Shown here: one piece after another, positions 36,976-45,956 of the stretch
Layout: each line of letters begins with the position of its first letter
Numbering within the stretch: position 1 is the first letter of the stretch
NCBI GenBank assembly: GCA_019637975.1
Contig: JAHBUR010000029.1
Location: 1-50,636 of the forward strand
DNA: 50,636 nt
From: Bacteroidota bacterium
GTDB lineage: Bacteria; Bacteroidota; Ignavibacteria; UBA10030; UBA6906
Reading direction: 5' to 3'
Program-made: the position numbers and the translations under genes
The notes under the pieces: generated by a model
Database searches by the model: none
Seen by the model: only the letters and a program-made list of their open reading frames with translations
Told to the model about the DNA's origin: nothing

Positions 36976-38517
36976 TCAATGCTTGAAATGTCTGATGCCG
37001 GTAAAGGCCATTGCAATGTCGTGTTGATCGGCTGCGGCGATAACCTCTTCATCACGCACAGATCCGCCGGGCTGAATCACGCAGGTCGAGCCGGCATGAA
37101 CGGCTTCGAGCAAGCCGTCGGCAAACGGAAAGAAGGCATCCGAAGCGACTGCCGTGTCGCGAACGCTCAGGCCCATTTCGGCGGCCTTCCATGCCGCAAG
37201 CCGGGCCGAATCGACCCGCGACATTTGTCCCGCCCCGATGCCGATTGTTCTGTCGGCAAGGGCGTACACGATTGCGTTGGATTTCACATGCTTCGCTACG
37301 CGCCACGCAAACATCATGGAGGCGAGTTCTTCCTGTGCAGGCTTTCGCTTCGTGACAATCTTGAGACTGCCTTGTTGTATCCGCTCTGTGTCGGCATTCT
37401 GGAGAAGCAATCCGCCGGGAACACTCTTAATGTCCATCATTCCGAAGGAGCGGGCATCACCGTTGTTCTTGATGAGACGCCGGTCCTTCTTCTTCTTCAG
37501 AAATTCCACAACGCCCGTTTCAAACGCGGGTGCGACAATTACTTCTGTGAATACTTCGTTGATCATTTCCGCCGCGGCCATATCAACGGGAGCGTTAGCC
37601 GCTACTATGCCTCCAAACGCGGATTTCGTGTCCGTGGCAAACGCCCGCGCATACGCTTCCGCAACGGTTGAGGCTGAGCCGACGCCGCACGGATTTGTAT
37701 GTTTAATGATGGCAACCGTCGGCTCTTCGAAATCCGCCGCAAGTCGGGCGGCGGCGGCAATATCGACAATGTTGTTGTACGATAGTTCTTTCCCGTGCAG
37801 CTTCTCGAATATCCTGCTGAATCCGCCGTACAGCACGGCCTTTTGATGAGGGTTCTCGCCGTACCGTAAAACCTGATCCTTCTGCATTGCGAAATGCGTG
37901 ACATCGGGGAAAGGACTTTCGCCACCGCCTTGCGCATCAAGATATCCCGATATAACAGAGTCATACACGGTTGTATGACGAAACACCTCCTTTGCAAGCT
38001 CGAAGCAAGTCTTTTCGGAAAGCACGCAATGCTGCGCTTTCATCTCGGCAAGCAGGGCTTCATACCTGTCGGGATTGACGACAACGGCTTTGTGCTTGAA
38101 ATTCTTCGCTGCTGCTCGCAACATGGTCGGCCCGCCTATGTCAATCTGTTCAATCGCCTCTTCCAATGTTACACCCGCTTTCGCCACAGTTTGCTCGAAC
38201 GGATACAAATTCACAACTACAAGATCTATCGGCTCGACGCCGAGTTGTTCCAACTGCCGGGTATGCTCCTCATTGTCTGCAACGGCAAGCAGTCCGGCGT
38301 GAATTTTCGGGTGCAGCGTCTTGACGCGTCCGTCGAGTATTTCGGGAAATCCGGTAACGTCGGACACTGTACGAAAGGGAATGCCGGCGGCTTTCAAGAC
38401 GTTGGATGTTCCCCCGGTCGAGATAATCCCGACATTCATGGCGCTGAGCGCCTTGGCAAATTCGGCGAGACCGCGTTTATCAGAAACACTGATGAGCGCG
38501 CGGTGAATATGCGGCAA
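36976..38517 (-). CDS. purH: bifunctional AICAR transformylase / IMP cyclohydrolase
   Basis: 513 residues, last two steps of IMP synthesis. The N-terminal cyclohydrolase domain opens RALISVSDKRGLAEFAK with GIISTGGTSNVL and EILDGRVKTLHPKIH; the C-terminal transformylase has LRYGENPHQKA, IIKHTNPCGVG with the catalytic Lys-His, and AGQMSRVDS. The start is TTG, with AGGAG five bases upstream; no ATG fits the frame before the preceding stop codon. purN lies 20 bases upstream, and mreB follows, so purine synthesis and cell shape share a transcript here as in other Bacteroidota-type genomes. Confidence 0.97.
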   Translation of the reverse strand: MPHIHRALISVSDKRGLAEFAKALSAMNVGIISTGGTSNVLKAAGIPFRTVSDVTGFPEILDGRVKTLHPKIHAGLLAVADNEEHTRQLEQLGVEPIDLVVVNLYPFEQTVAKAGVTLEEAIEQIDIGGPTMLRAAAKNFKHKAVVVNPDRYEALLAEMKAQHCVLSEKTCFELAKEVFRHTTVYDSVISGYLDAQGGGESPFPDVTHFAMQKDQVLRYGENPHQKAVLYGGFSRIFEKLHGKELSYNNIVDIAAAARLAADFEEPTVAIIKHTNPCGVGSASTVAEAYARAFATDTKSAFGGIVAANAPVDMAAAEMINEVFTEVIVAPAFETGVVEFLKKKKDRRLIKNNGDARSFGMMDIKSVPGGLLLQNADTERIQQGSLKIVTKRKPAQEELASMMFAWRVAKHVKSNAIVYALADRTIGIGAGQMSRVDSARLAAWKAAEMGLSVRDTAVASDAFFPFADGLLEAVHAGSTCVIQPGGSVRDEEVIAAADQHDIAMAFTGIRHFKH

Positions 38518-38537
38518 GTCCTCTCCTCATTTGTTTT

Positions 38538-39173
38538 CTATTCGACAACTTCATCGTGAAGAACCTCCCCGACGGCAAACATCCTCACGGCCTCGGGATA
38601 GAGTTCGTGTTCAGTCGCCAGCACTTTTGCGGCAAGTGTTTCGGCGGTGTCATCCGGCGCGACTGCGACTTTCTTCTGCACAACAATCTTCCCTCTATCG
38701 TACTCCTCATCGACCATGTGAACTGTTGCGCCGGAGAATTGTTCGCGCGCTGCAACAACAGCTTCGTGTACGCGCATTCCGTACATTCCCTGCCCGCCGA
38801 ACTTCGGGAGCAACGCCGGATGGATGTTGATGATCCGGTTTCTGTATTCGCGGATGATGCGAACCGGAACCCGCTTCATATATCCGGCAAGCAGAATGAA
38901 GTTCACATCATGCAAACGGAGTGTTGCGAGAAGATGTTCTGCGAATTCTTCCGGCGCCGGAAACTTCTTACCGCTGATATGCTCCGCCGGAATGCCGTTG
39001 GCTCGCGCGCTCTCGAGAATTCCCGCCGTCGAATTATTGCTTATGACAACACGAACATCCGCGTTCGGAATTCTGCCCTGCTGGATTGCGGCAAGGACAG
39101 CCTGAAAGTTTGAACCCCGGCCCGATCCAAAAACTGCAATGTTCAGTGGACGAATCAACGACTCCCGATGCAA
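38538..39173 (-). CDS. purN: phosphoribosylglycinamide formyltransferase
   Basis: 211 residues. Transfers formyl from 10-formyl-tetrahydrofolate to GAR in purine synthesis. NIAVFGSGRGSNFQAVL binds phosphate, ADVRVVISNNSTAG follows, and the catalytic NIHPALLPKFGGQGMYG holds Asn and His, with the closing Asp in FSGATVHMVDEEYDRG (an E-x-D variant of the usual VDEG.D). Length is normal. First gene of the block reading into purH and the mre genes. A 5' extension of ten residues before LNIAVFG makes the exact start slightly uncertain. Confidence 0.95.
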   Translation of the reverse strand: MHRESLIRPLNIAVFGSGRGSNFQAVLAAIQQGRIPNADVRVVISNNSTAGILESARANGIPAEHISGKKFPAPEEFAEHLLATLRLHDVNFILLAGYMKRVPVRIIREYRNRIINIHPALLPKFGGQGMYGMRVHEAVVAAREQFSGATVHMVDEEYDRGKIVVQKKVAVAPDDTAETLAAKVLATEHELYPEAVRMFAVGEVLHDEVVE

Positions 39174-39256
39174 AATTCATCGAAAAGGTAATGCTATTCT
39201 GAACGAGAATCAACAAAAAGGCCAACAAAATAAGGGATTTTTCAGCTTTTTTGCTG

Positions 39257-40198
39257 CTACCGGACTGCGGCTTCAAGAAAGCGAAGCGTCTTCGTTGTTG
39301 AATTCAACTTCACGTTCACACCCAGCGGCAGAGTCAGCTTTTTGGGCACATGCCCGAACGGAAGGTTGGCAAGAACCGGCTTGCCGAACTTTTTAACTGC
39401 ATCCTCGAGAACTTGCTGCGCGGAATGAGAAGGCTTCGTCGCGTCAAGAGGCTTGCAGTCGGTAAACTGTCCGAGCAGCATTCCGTTCGCCTTGCTGAAC
39501 ACCAATCCGTTCCGCAATTGTGTCAACATGCGATCAACACGGTACGGCTCCTCGGCAATCTCCTCAAGAAAGAGAATCGAATTTGTGAAGTCGGGCTGGT
39601 ATTGCGTTCCCATCAGCGAAACGACAAGGGAGAGATTACCTCCGAGCAAAACTCCGCTTGCTTTACCTTGAACAAGGGATTCCGGCGCAGGTTCGGAGGG
39701 AAAGTGAATTGCCCCGATTTTTTTTGAAGCTGTGAGAAGGCGCCAGAAGAGTTCTTCCGTGAAAGGATCGATTTGATTCGCCATCTCAACCCCGGCCATC
39801 GGGCCGTGAAAAGTGACGAGGCGGCATTTCTTCCAAAGCGCAAGCTGAAGGGCGGTCACGTCGCTGAAACCGACGAGAATCTTCGGGTTGCGGGCCGCAA
39901 GGTTGTAGTTGAAGAGAGAAAGAAGCCGCGGCGTGCCGTACCCTCCCCGAACACAGATGATTGCTTTAACACGCGAATCGGAGAACATCGCATGCAGGTC
40001 GGCCACCCGTTGCTCGTCGGTTCCGGCAAGGTAGCCGCTCGTCTTTCCGACGTTCTCACCCACCAAAACACGATAGCCCAGCGATTCGAGGTATCGGACA
40101 CCCTTCTCTATTCGAGACGCATCAGCGATAGGACTTGACGGGGAAATAATCCCGATGAGATCGCCCTTCTTTAGTTTGGGCGGATGGATTGTTATCAT
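39257..40198 (-). CDS. LD-carboxypeptidase (peptidase S66)
   Basis: 313 residues, no signal peptide. Cytoplasmic murein-recycling enzyme removing the terminal D-Ala from tetrapeptides. The S66 triad is visible: Ser112 in LVGFSDVTALQL, Glu212 in ILFLEEIAEEPYR and His283 in NLPFGHVPKK, spaced as in known family members. GDLIGIISPSSP and CVRGGYGTPRLL are family landmarks. It lies 83 bases upstream of purN on the same strand, beside the peptidoglycan-synthesis block, and divergent from the ECF sigma gene. Confidence 0.95.
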   Translation of the reverse strand: MITIHPPKLKKGDLIGIISPSSPIADASRIEKGVRYLESLGYRVLVGENVGKTSGYLAGTDEQRVADLHAMFSDSRVKAIICVRGGYGTPRLLSLFNYNLAARNPKILVGFSDVTALQLALWKKCRLVTFHGPMAGVEMANQIDPFTEELFWRLLTASKKIGAIHFPSEPAPESLVQGKASGVLLGGNLSLVVSLMGTQYQPDFTNSILFLEEIAEEPYRVDRMLTQLRNGLVFSKANGMLLGQFTDCKPLDATKPSHSAQQVLEDAVKKFGKPVLANLPFGHVPKKLTLPLGVNVKLNSTTKTLRFLEAAVR

Positions 40199-40429
40199 TC
40201 GATAAGCTTGGTTTGGAAGCGATTGCCGGACGCATCAATCTAACCAAACGTACTGTGAGTTTCAAAAAGTGGCTTCTCCGACGTGAAACCCGAAGAGACG
40301 CAACTTTCGCCTTTTTTGGGCGTTTTAGAAGGGTAGATTCCCCCGTTCTCTTCTTCAATTCTCAGCCAATTCCGACATAATCGCTACAACCATTCTGCAA
40401 TCAACAAGTCTAATTACCTGTACACGGAA

Positions 40430-41023
40430 ATGCATTCCCGCATGATTAATACCGAAGACGAAGAACTTGTTCTGCAAGCCAAGGCAGGCAGCATTACAGC
40501 ATTCGAACAGCTTGTACACAAGCACGACAAGCAGGTGCTGGCCATTGCAGCCCGGTACGTGACAAGCTCGGAAGATGCAAAGGATATCTACCAGGAAGTA
40601 TTCATCAGAGTATACCGCGGATTGAAGCATTTCAAAATGAAGAGTGAATTTTCCACGTGGCTGCACAGAATTACAGTGAACGTATGCCTGACACACCGCT
40701 CGCGCAGGAAGAGATTTGTTCATGTGCCGATTGACGGAGACGGGTCCGGTGACGGTGATCCGGAGACACACGGCGTGGAACTGCAAAGCAATGACGACCC
40801 GGCAGACCAGCACTCAGTGGATTCCGAGATCAGAGGGCATGTGCAGGATGCCCTGGAATCGCTTTCGGCAAAACAGCGGCTCGTATTCACCTTGAAGCAT
40901 TTCGACGGCTACAAACTGCGTGAGATTGCAGACATGATGAAGTGTACGGAAGGAACGGTGAAGCGGTATTTGTTTCTTGCAACACAACAGTTGCGCGAAA
41001 GACTGCGGGTTGTGTATGAATAA
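40430..41023 (+). CDS. ECF-type RNA polymerase sigma factor
   Basis: 197 residues; a second Met four codons on is also a possible start. Region 2 is clear in AFEQLVHKHDKQVLAIAARY, DAKDIYQEVFIRVYRGL and FSTWLHRITVNVCLTHRSR; region 4 in LSAKQRLVFTLKHFDGYKL and IADMMKCTEGTVKRYLFLA. The linker is acidic and long (DGDGSGDGDPETHG). It heads a plus-strand cluster: 18 bases on comes an anti-sigma factor, then DUF4097, DUF5916 and DUF4097 genes, so these envelope proteins are its likely partners or targets. Promoter specificity cannot be read. Confidence 0.95.
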   Translation: MHSRMINTEDEELVLQAKAGSITAFEQLVHKHDKQVLAIAARYVTSSEDAKDIYQEVFIRVYRGLKHFKMKSEFSTWLHRITVNVCLTHRSRRKRFVHVPIDGDGSGDGDPETHGVELQSNDDPADQHSVDSEIRGHVQDALESLSAKQRLVFTLKHFDGYKLREIADMMKCTEGTVKRYLFLATQQLRERLRVVYE

Positions 41024-41041
41024 GATGGAAGGAGAACAACA

Positions 41042-42001
41042 ATGAACCATCAGCAATACAGGCAATGGCTTCTGCTTTCGCTGTATGAGGAACTCAATTC
41101 CGAAGAACAATCCCGTCTCAACAAGCATCTCACGCAATGCCGCGAGTGTCGGATTGAGTTGGATGAACTGCAGAAGCTGCACGCCTCTCTCGCCCGCGCC
41201 GGCTCGTTCGCCCCCGATGATGCGCTGCTGAACGATGCGCGGCAGAATCTGCGCTCGGCGCTTCGTGCCGAACGAACACGCCCATCGATGTGGGATCGGC
41301 TGGGAGATTTTGTATCCGACTATATTCAGCCAAACTATAAGATCGCCTTGGGCGGAGTGGCGATGCTCGCAGCAGGCATCCTCGTCGGGCGGATGCTCTT
41401 TCCTGCCACGCAGGACACTCCGGTTGCTCAGGTTGCAGACCGGCATTTTTCGTCAGCGTTCGAAGGTGAGCCGCGTATTTCCAACATCCGGTTTCTTGAT
41501 TCCGATGCGCAGGACGGGATGATCGAGTTCACGTTCGATGCGACATCTCCCGTTCATATCAAAGGAAGCATCAACGACGAACGTGTGCAGAAAGTACTTG
41601 CCCACGCTTTGGTTAACGACCAGAACCCGGGAATCCGGTTGCGTTCCGTCAATGCCCTTTCAACCCAAGCCGAACACCATAAGCCGCCTGATCGTGAAGT
41701 GAAGGCGGCGCTGATTCTCGCCGCCCGCACCGACAACAATCCGGCGGTTCGACGGGAGGCGCTCAAAACTCTGGGCAGTTTCCCGTTCGACGAGGAAATC
41801 AAGCAAACGTATCTGCATGTGTTGATGCAGGATACCAATCCGGCGATGCGTATCGCCGCGATCAACGGCCTCGACTCTGCACGCATGCAGAGCCCCGATG
41901 CCGACTTACTGAATGTACTTAAGCAACGAATTCAATCAGATGAAAACAGCTACGTGCGCATTCGCGCACAAGCAGTTCTTGAGGAGGTTAAACAGCAATG
42001 A
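41042..42001 (+). CDS. anti-sigma factor with zinc finger and periplasmic HEAT-like repeats
   Basis: 319 residues. N-terminal anti-sigma zinc-finger motif with His29, Cys33 and Cys36 (KHLTQCRECRIEL), a single membrane helix (about 100-120, IALGGVAMLAAGILVGRML), then a C-terminal region (about 170-315) of helical HEAT-like units: NPGIRLRSVNALS, NPAVRREALKTLGSF, NPAMRIAAINGLDS, NSYVRIRAQAVLEE. The topology places the zinc finger, which should bind the sigma factor, in the cytoplasm and the repeats in the periplasm as a likely signal-receiving surface. GAAGGAGAACAACA precedes the ATG. The DUF4097 start overlaps its stop as ATGA. Confidence 0.9.
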   Translation: MNHQQYRQWLLLSLYEELNSEEQSRLNKHLTQCRECRIELDELQKLHASLARAGSFAPDDALLNDARQNLRSALRAERTRPSMWDRLGDFVSDYIQPNYKIALGGVAMLAAGILVGRMLFPATQDTPVAQVADRHFSSAFEGEPRISNIRFLDSDAQDGMIEFTFDATSPVHIKGSINDERVQKVLAHALVNDQNPGIRLRSVNALSTQAEHHKPPDREVKAALILAARTDNNPAVRREALKTLGSFPFDEEIKQTYLHVLMQDTNPAMRIAAINGLDSARMQSPDADLLNVLKQRIQSDENSYVRIRAQAVLEEVKQQ

Positions 42002-42999
42002 AACATTTCACAACGGCAATACTTCTGTTGTCTACTCTGATGATCGCGTACTCGTCTTCCGTCGCCCAACGGCAGAAGCAAACGCAATCGTTCACTGTTA
42101 CAAAAGGCGGCACGCTCGACGTGTCCGTGGATGGCGGCGACATACGGATCTCGACGTGGGAAAAGAACGAAGTAACGGTAAACGTCAACGGCTATGATGA
42201 TGACGAGAGCGACGTTCGCATTACGCAGCAAGGGAACACGATTCGTGTCACCGACCGTGGCGGCTGGTCGGACGGCGGATTGTTTACGGTTTCCGTTCCC
42301 TCTCATTTTAATCTTAACATCAGAACTTCGCTGGGCGATATTTCCGTCCGAGGGAAGATCGCCGGCTCTATTGCATGCGAAACATCGGCGGGCAACATCA
42401 GAACGGATGATGTTGACGGAGACATTGATTTGCGGACGTCGGGAGGCGATGTCCGGACGGGGAGGATTACGGGCAAGACTACGGTGAGCACGTCCGGCGG
42501 CGACATCGAGGTTGCTTCTTCGTTGGATGAATTGGATGTACGAACGGCAGGCGGCGATATCCGCGTCGGCAACGTCAGCAAGTCGATGCGGGCGCGTACC
42601 GCCGGCGGCGATATTATCATCGGGGATGTGGGCGGTGAGGCTAACGCTTCAACCGCGGGAGGCAATGTGATAGTCGGGAAAGTCAGCGGACAAGTAACCC
42701 TTTCGACATCCGGTGGTGATGTCGAGCTTAGCGCAGGTACCGGCACTATCAAAGCGACAACCAGTGGCGGGAACATCAAACTGACAAATATTTCGGGTTC
42801 CGTGGATGCAAAAACCTCGGGTGGGGATATTCGCGCCGAATTGGTGCCGGGCGGCAAGGGAAAAAGCAGGCTCGTGTCTGCTTCCGGCACAATTACGCTT
42901 CTCGTTCCGGAAAACGCCAAAGCAACAATCACAGCCCGGATCTGCATTCCGAGGCGGTGGCGCTCGAAAAAAGATACCTACACCATCCGGTCGGATTAA
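41998..42999 (+). CDS. DUF4097 beta-solenoid protein (C-terminus frame-disrupted)
   Basis: 333 residues as read, with a signal peptide (ending SVAQ) and GAGGAGG upstream. After a beta-rich start (SFTVTKGGTLDVSVDGGDI), residues 129-272 are eight 18-residue coils beginning T(S/A)GG(D/N), predicted to stack as a beta-solenoid. The family (DUF4097, 'putative adhesin') is periplasmic or surface-exposed. The frame stops at TYTIRSD, but the expected family ending is found just downstream in other frames: KEESSLRSEDDREIEATYT, then EVISLETVNSDIEIRKLKK back in the original frame and ending at 43128. The intact gene was probably 41998-43128. Confidence 0.85.
   Translation: MKHFTTAILLLSTLMIAYSSSVAQRQKQTQSFTVTKGGTLDVSVDGGDIRISTWEKNEVTVNVNGYDDDESDVRITQQGNTIRVTDRGGWSDGGLFTVSVPSHFNLNIRTSLGDISVRGKIAGSIACETSAGNIRTDDVDGDIDLRTSGGDVRTGRITGKTTVSTSGGDIEVASSLDELDVRTAGGDIRVGNVSKSMRARTAGGDIIIGDVGGEANASTAGGNVIVGKVSGQVTLSTSGGDVELSAGTGTIKATTSGGNIKLTNISGSVDAKTSGGDIRAELVPGGKGKSRLVSASGTITLLVPENAKATITARICIPRRWRSKKDTYTIRSD
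42382..42813 (+). repeat. eight 54-base (18-codon) solenoid repeats
   Basis: Eight consecutive coils of exactly 18 residues, for example TSGGDVRTGRITGKTTVS, TAGGDIIIGDVGGEANAS and TSGGNIKLTNISGSVDAK, with no indel between them. Each begins T(S/A)(G/A)G(D/N)(V/I). Confidence 0.93.
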
Positions 43000-43128
43000 A
43001 GAAGAATCCTCCCTCCGCAGCGAGGATGATCGTGAGATTGAGGCAACGTATACTGAAACGGCGGCGGCGAAGTGATTTCGCTTGAAACAGTAAACTCGGA
43101 CATTGAAATCCGCAAGCTCAAAAAGTAG
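43000..43128 (+). pseudogene. displaced C-terminal end of the DUF4097 gene
   Basis: Bases 42998-43054 read KEESSLRSEDDREIEATYT in the frame shifted by one base; from 43057 NGGGEVISLETVNSDIEIRKLKK continues to a TAG at 43126-43128 in the original frame of 41998. Two indels, near 42997 and near 43055, with zero net shift modulo three, would explain it. No separate gene is likely. Confidence 0.75.
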
Positions 43129-43206
43129 TTGTCAACCGGTACGATGTAAACATCATCTAATCATACACAATCTGAAACAATCTTACGGTTATAGAGGAGA
43201 TTGATC

Positions 43207-45867
43207 ATGCGTTCCGTTTTCTGTGCCATTGCCTGTCTTGCGTTGCTCACGCTTGCAACAGCCAGCGAAAACGTTCCGGCAAATATTCAGAAGACGGTTC
43301 ACGCTGTTAGAATTGCGGACGCAATTACCATCGACGGCGTTCTTTCGGATCCCGTGTGGCAGCAATTGCAGCCGGCCGTTACATCACTCTACCAACGCGA
43401 GCCCGAGGAGGGAAAACCGGCAACCGAACGGACTGAAATCTATATAGTATATGATGATGCGGCGTTGTATGTCGCTGCGCGGTTGTATGACACCGCTCCT
43501 GATTCTATTGTTGCGCGATTGACACGGCGCGACGTATTTGTCAACGCCGACGACTTCGGCATCTATCTCGATCCTTATTATGATCGCAGAAGCGGCGTGT
43601 ATTTCGGGCTCAACGCCGCCGGAACGCTGTACGACGGCGTTCTGTACAACGATGATTGGGATGACAATACGTGGGATGGTGTGTGGGAAGGAAAGGCGGC
43701 AATCACTACCGATGGATGGTCGCTGGAAATGCGCATTCCGTTTTCGCAGCTCCGGTTTCGCGCGGGCGAGCGGCAGGTGTGGGGCGTGAATTTTCTCCGC
43801 GAGATTTCACGCAAGAATGAGAAGGCCTATCTGGTCTATACGCCCAAAAACGGCAGCGGGTTTGTGTCGCGCTTTGCGGATTTGGTGGGAATGGATAACC
43901 TCGAACCGCCCCGCCGTTTGGAGATTCTCCCCTACGTCAGCACGAAAGCGGAGTACACCCGGCGAGCACACAATGATCCGTTCAACAACGGCTCGCGCTA
44001 CACGCCCGGTTTCGGCGCCGACATCAAGTTCGGCATCGGCAGCAACCTGACAGTTGACGCAACGGTGAATCCCGATTTCGGTCAAGTAGAAGTTGATCCG
44101 GCAGTCGTGAACCTGAGCGATGTGGAAACATTCTTCAATGAGAAACGCCCCTTCTTCATCGAAGGCTCGACGATATTTGAATTTGGGTATGGCGGCTCGA
44201 ACAACAACTGGGGATTCAACTGGGGTAATCCGGGCTTCTTCTACAGCCGGCGCGTCGGACGAACCCCGCAAGGCGGCACTCCCGACAACATCAATTTCTC
44301 CGACGTTCCTTCGGGCACACACATTCTCGGCGCGGCAAAACTCACGGGCAAGTTGGGCGACAGCTGGAACGTCGGCTCCATCAATGCGTTGACGAAGCGG
44401 GAACTGGCAGACATCGATTCCGCCGGACACCGGTTCAGCCATGAAGTTGAACCGCTGACGTACTACGGAATTTTTCGCGGGCAGAAGGAATTCGACGGCG
44501 GTCGGCAGGGACTCGGATTTCTTTCAAGCGTTGCAACGCGAAGTTTCTCCGACAACCGCCTAAGGGATCAGCTGAACAGCAGTTCTCTCACCTTCGGGAT
44601 CGATGGATGGACGTTCCTTGATGCAGACAAAGTCTGGGTGATTACGGGCTGGACGGGATTGTCGCATGTACGCGGCAATCAATCCCGCATGATTGCGTTG
44701 CAGCGAAGCGCTTCACATTACTTCCAGCGTCCCGACGCAAGCCACGTCAGCGTCGATAGTTCCGCGACTTCGCTGCAGGGATATGCAGGACGCATCGCGT
44801 TGAACAAACAGAAGGGAAACTTCTACGTCAACGCGGCGTTCGGATTCATCGATCCGAAGTTCAACACCAACGATCTCGGCTTCATGTGGCGGAATGATAT
44901 TTTGAACGGCCATCTTGTGCTGGGTTATAAGTGGACGGAACCGACGAGCGTGTACCGGCGCATCACCATGAACTTTTCGCATTTCCGCAGTTATGATTTT
45001 GAAGGGAACCAGACGTGGGGCGGATTCTGGAACGGCAACTACATTCAATTTCCCAACTACTACTCCATTCAGACATGGTTCGCGTACAACCCGGAAACAT
45101 ACAGCAACCGCAGAACCCGCGGCGGGCCTCTCACAATCAATCCGCCGGGGTATGAATTCGGCAGCTATATCTCGACAGACGACAGGAAGGACTGGGTTTT
45201 CTCGGTCGAGGGGAACATCAACAACTATCAACAGGAATCGAACAGAGGGCGGAGTGTGTACCTCGGCATCGAGTACAAGCCCGCGCCGAATGTTTCTGTC
45301 CGCCTCAACCCGTCCATGCGCATGTTCCGGACAGCCGCGCAGTGGGTGACGAGCCGCGAGGATGCAGAGGCGGCGCATACATTCGGGCGCCGCTATATTT
45401 TTGGCGAGCTGAATCAACGTGAAGTTGCGGCAAGTATCCGTTTGAACTGGACGTTCACGCCTGAGCTGAGTCTGCAGATGTACATTCAGCCGTTGATTTC
45501 GGTCGGCGAGTACAGGAACATGAAAGAGCTCGCCCGCCCGAAATCGTACGAGTTCAATACCTACGGAGTCGGCTCGTCAACAATTTCCAGACAGGATGAT
45601 GAGTATGTTATCGATCCCGATGGCGCCGGCCCCGCGCAGTCGTTCACGGTTTCCAATCCCGACTTCAACTTCAAATCATTGCGCGGGAGCGCGGTGTTAC
45701 GCTGGGAATATATGCCCGGTTCGACCATCTACTTCGTATGGACACAGCAACGAACCGACGACTCCGATCCCGGCACATTCCGATTCGGGCGCGACGTGCG
45801 GCATCTCTTCCGCTCGCAGCCGGATAACATCTTATTGATCAAGCTCAGTTTCTGGACAAATCCATAA
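43207..45867 (+). CDS. DUF5916 outer-membrane protein with CBM9-like N-terminus
   Basis: 886 residues from the ATG at 43207 (AGAGGAGA upstream; a TTG six bases earlier is less likely). Signal peptide ends ATAS. Residues about 30-215 form a carbohydrate-binding-module-9-like domain: ITIDGVLSDPVWQQL, YIVYDDAALYVAARLYD, WSLEMRIPFSQLRF. The remainder is the DUF5916 region, with the diagnostic VDATVNPDFGQVEVDPAVVN and FFNEKRPFFIEG, then alternating beta-strands ending in the aromatic SFWTNP of an outer-membrane barrel. The family is common in Bacteroidota and its function is unknown. It lies between two DUF4097 solenoid genes, downstream of an ECF sigma/anti-sigma pair. Confidence 0.9.
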   Translation: MRSVFCAIACLALLTLATASENVPANIQKTVHAVRIADAITIDGVLSDPVWQQLQPAVTSLYQREPEEGKPATERTEIYIVYDDAALYVAARLYDTAPDSIVARLTRRDVFVNADDFGIYLDPYYDRRSGVYFGLNAAGTLYDGVLYNDDWDDNTWDGVWEGKAAITTDGWSLEMRIPFSQLRFRAGERQVWGVNFLREISRKNEKAYLVYTPKNGSGFVSRFADLVGMDNLEPPRRLEILPYVSTKAEYTRRAHNDPFNNGSRYTPGFGADIKFGIGSNLTVDATVNPDFGQVEVDPAVVNLSDVETFFNEKRPFFIEGSTIFEFGYGGSNNNWGFNWGNPGFFYSRRVGRTPQGGTPDNINFSDVPSGTHILGAAKLTGKLGDSWNVGSINALTKRELADIDSAGHRFSHEVEPLTYYGIFRGQKEFDGGRQGLGFLSSVATRSFSDNRLRDQLNSSSLTFGIDGWTFLDADKVWVITGWTGLSHVRGNQSRMIALQRSASHYFQRPDASHVSVDSSATSLQGYAGRIALNKQKGNFYVNAAFGFIDPKFNTNDLGFMWRNDILNGHLVLGYKWTEPTSVYRRITMNFSHFRSYDFEGNQTWGGFWNGNYIQFPNYYSIQTWFAYNPETYSNRRTRGGPLTINPPGYEFGSYISTDDRKDWVFSVEGNINNYQQESNRGRSVYLGIEYKPAPNVSVRLNPSMRMFRTAAQWVTSREDAEAAHTFGRRYIFGELNQREVAASIRLNWTFTPELSLQMYIQPLISVGEYRNMKELARPKSYEFNTYGVGSSTISRQDDEYVIDPDGAGPAQSFTVSNPDFNFKSLRGSAVLRWEYMPGSTIYFVWTQQRTDDSDPGTFRFGRDVRHLFRSQPDNILLIKLSFWTNP

Positions 45868-45898
45868 GTTGGCAAAGTTTAAAAGTCGAATATCGAAA

Positions 45899-45922
45899 CC
45901 CGAAACAAATCCAAAATTCGGG
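45899..45922. repeat. short inverted repeat between DUF5916 and DUF4097 genes
   Basis: CCCGAA and TTCGGG separated by 12 A-rich bases, in the 89-base gap. No T-tract follows, so it is not a classic terminator; it may be a weak hairpin in the mRNA or a protein-binding site. Confidence 0.3.
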
Positions 45923-45956
45923 AATCAATTCTTCTTCACAAATAAGGAACAACACG

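Noticed and set aside
40247..40310. GTTTCA ... TGAAAC spaced inverted repeat in the same divergent region
   Set aside because: Six-base arms separated by about 20 bases occur by chance too easily; no second copy was seen upstream of a related gene.
40305..40345. CGCC-TTTTTT-GGGCG-TTTT hairpin-like sequence between the LD-carboxypeptidase and the ECF sigma gene
   Set aside because: The stem is only four or five pairs and no plus-strand gene ends upstream; more likely low-complexity sequence in a divergent promoter region.
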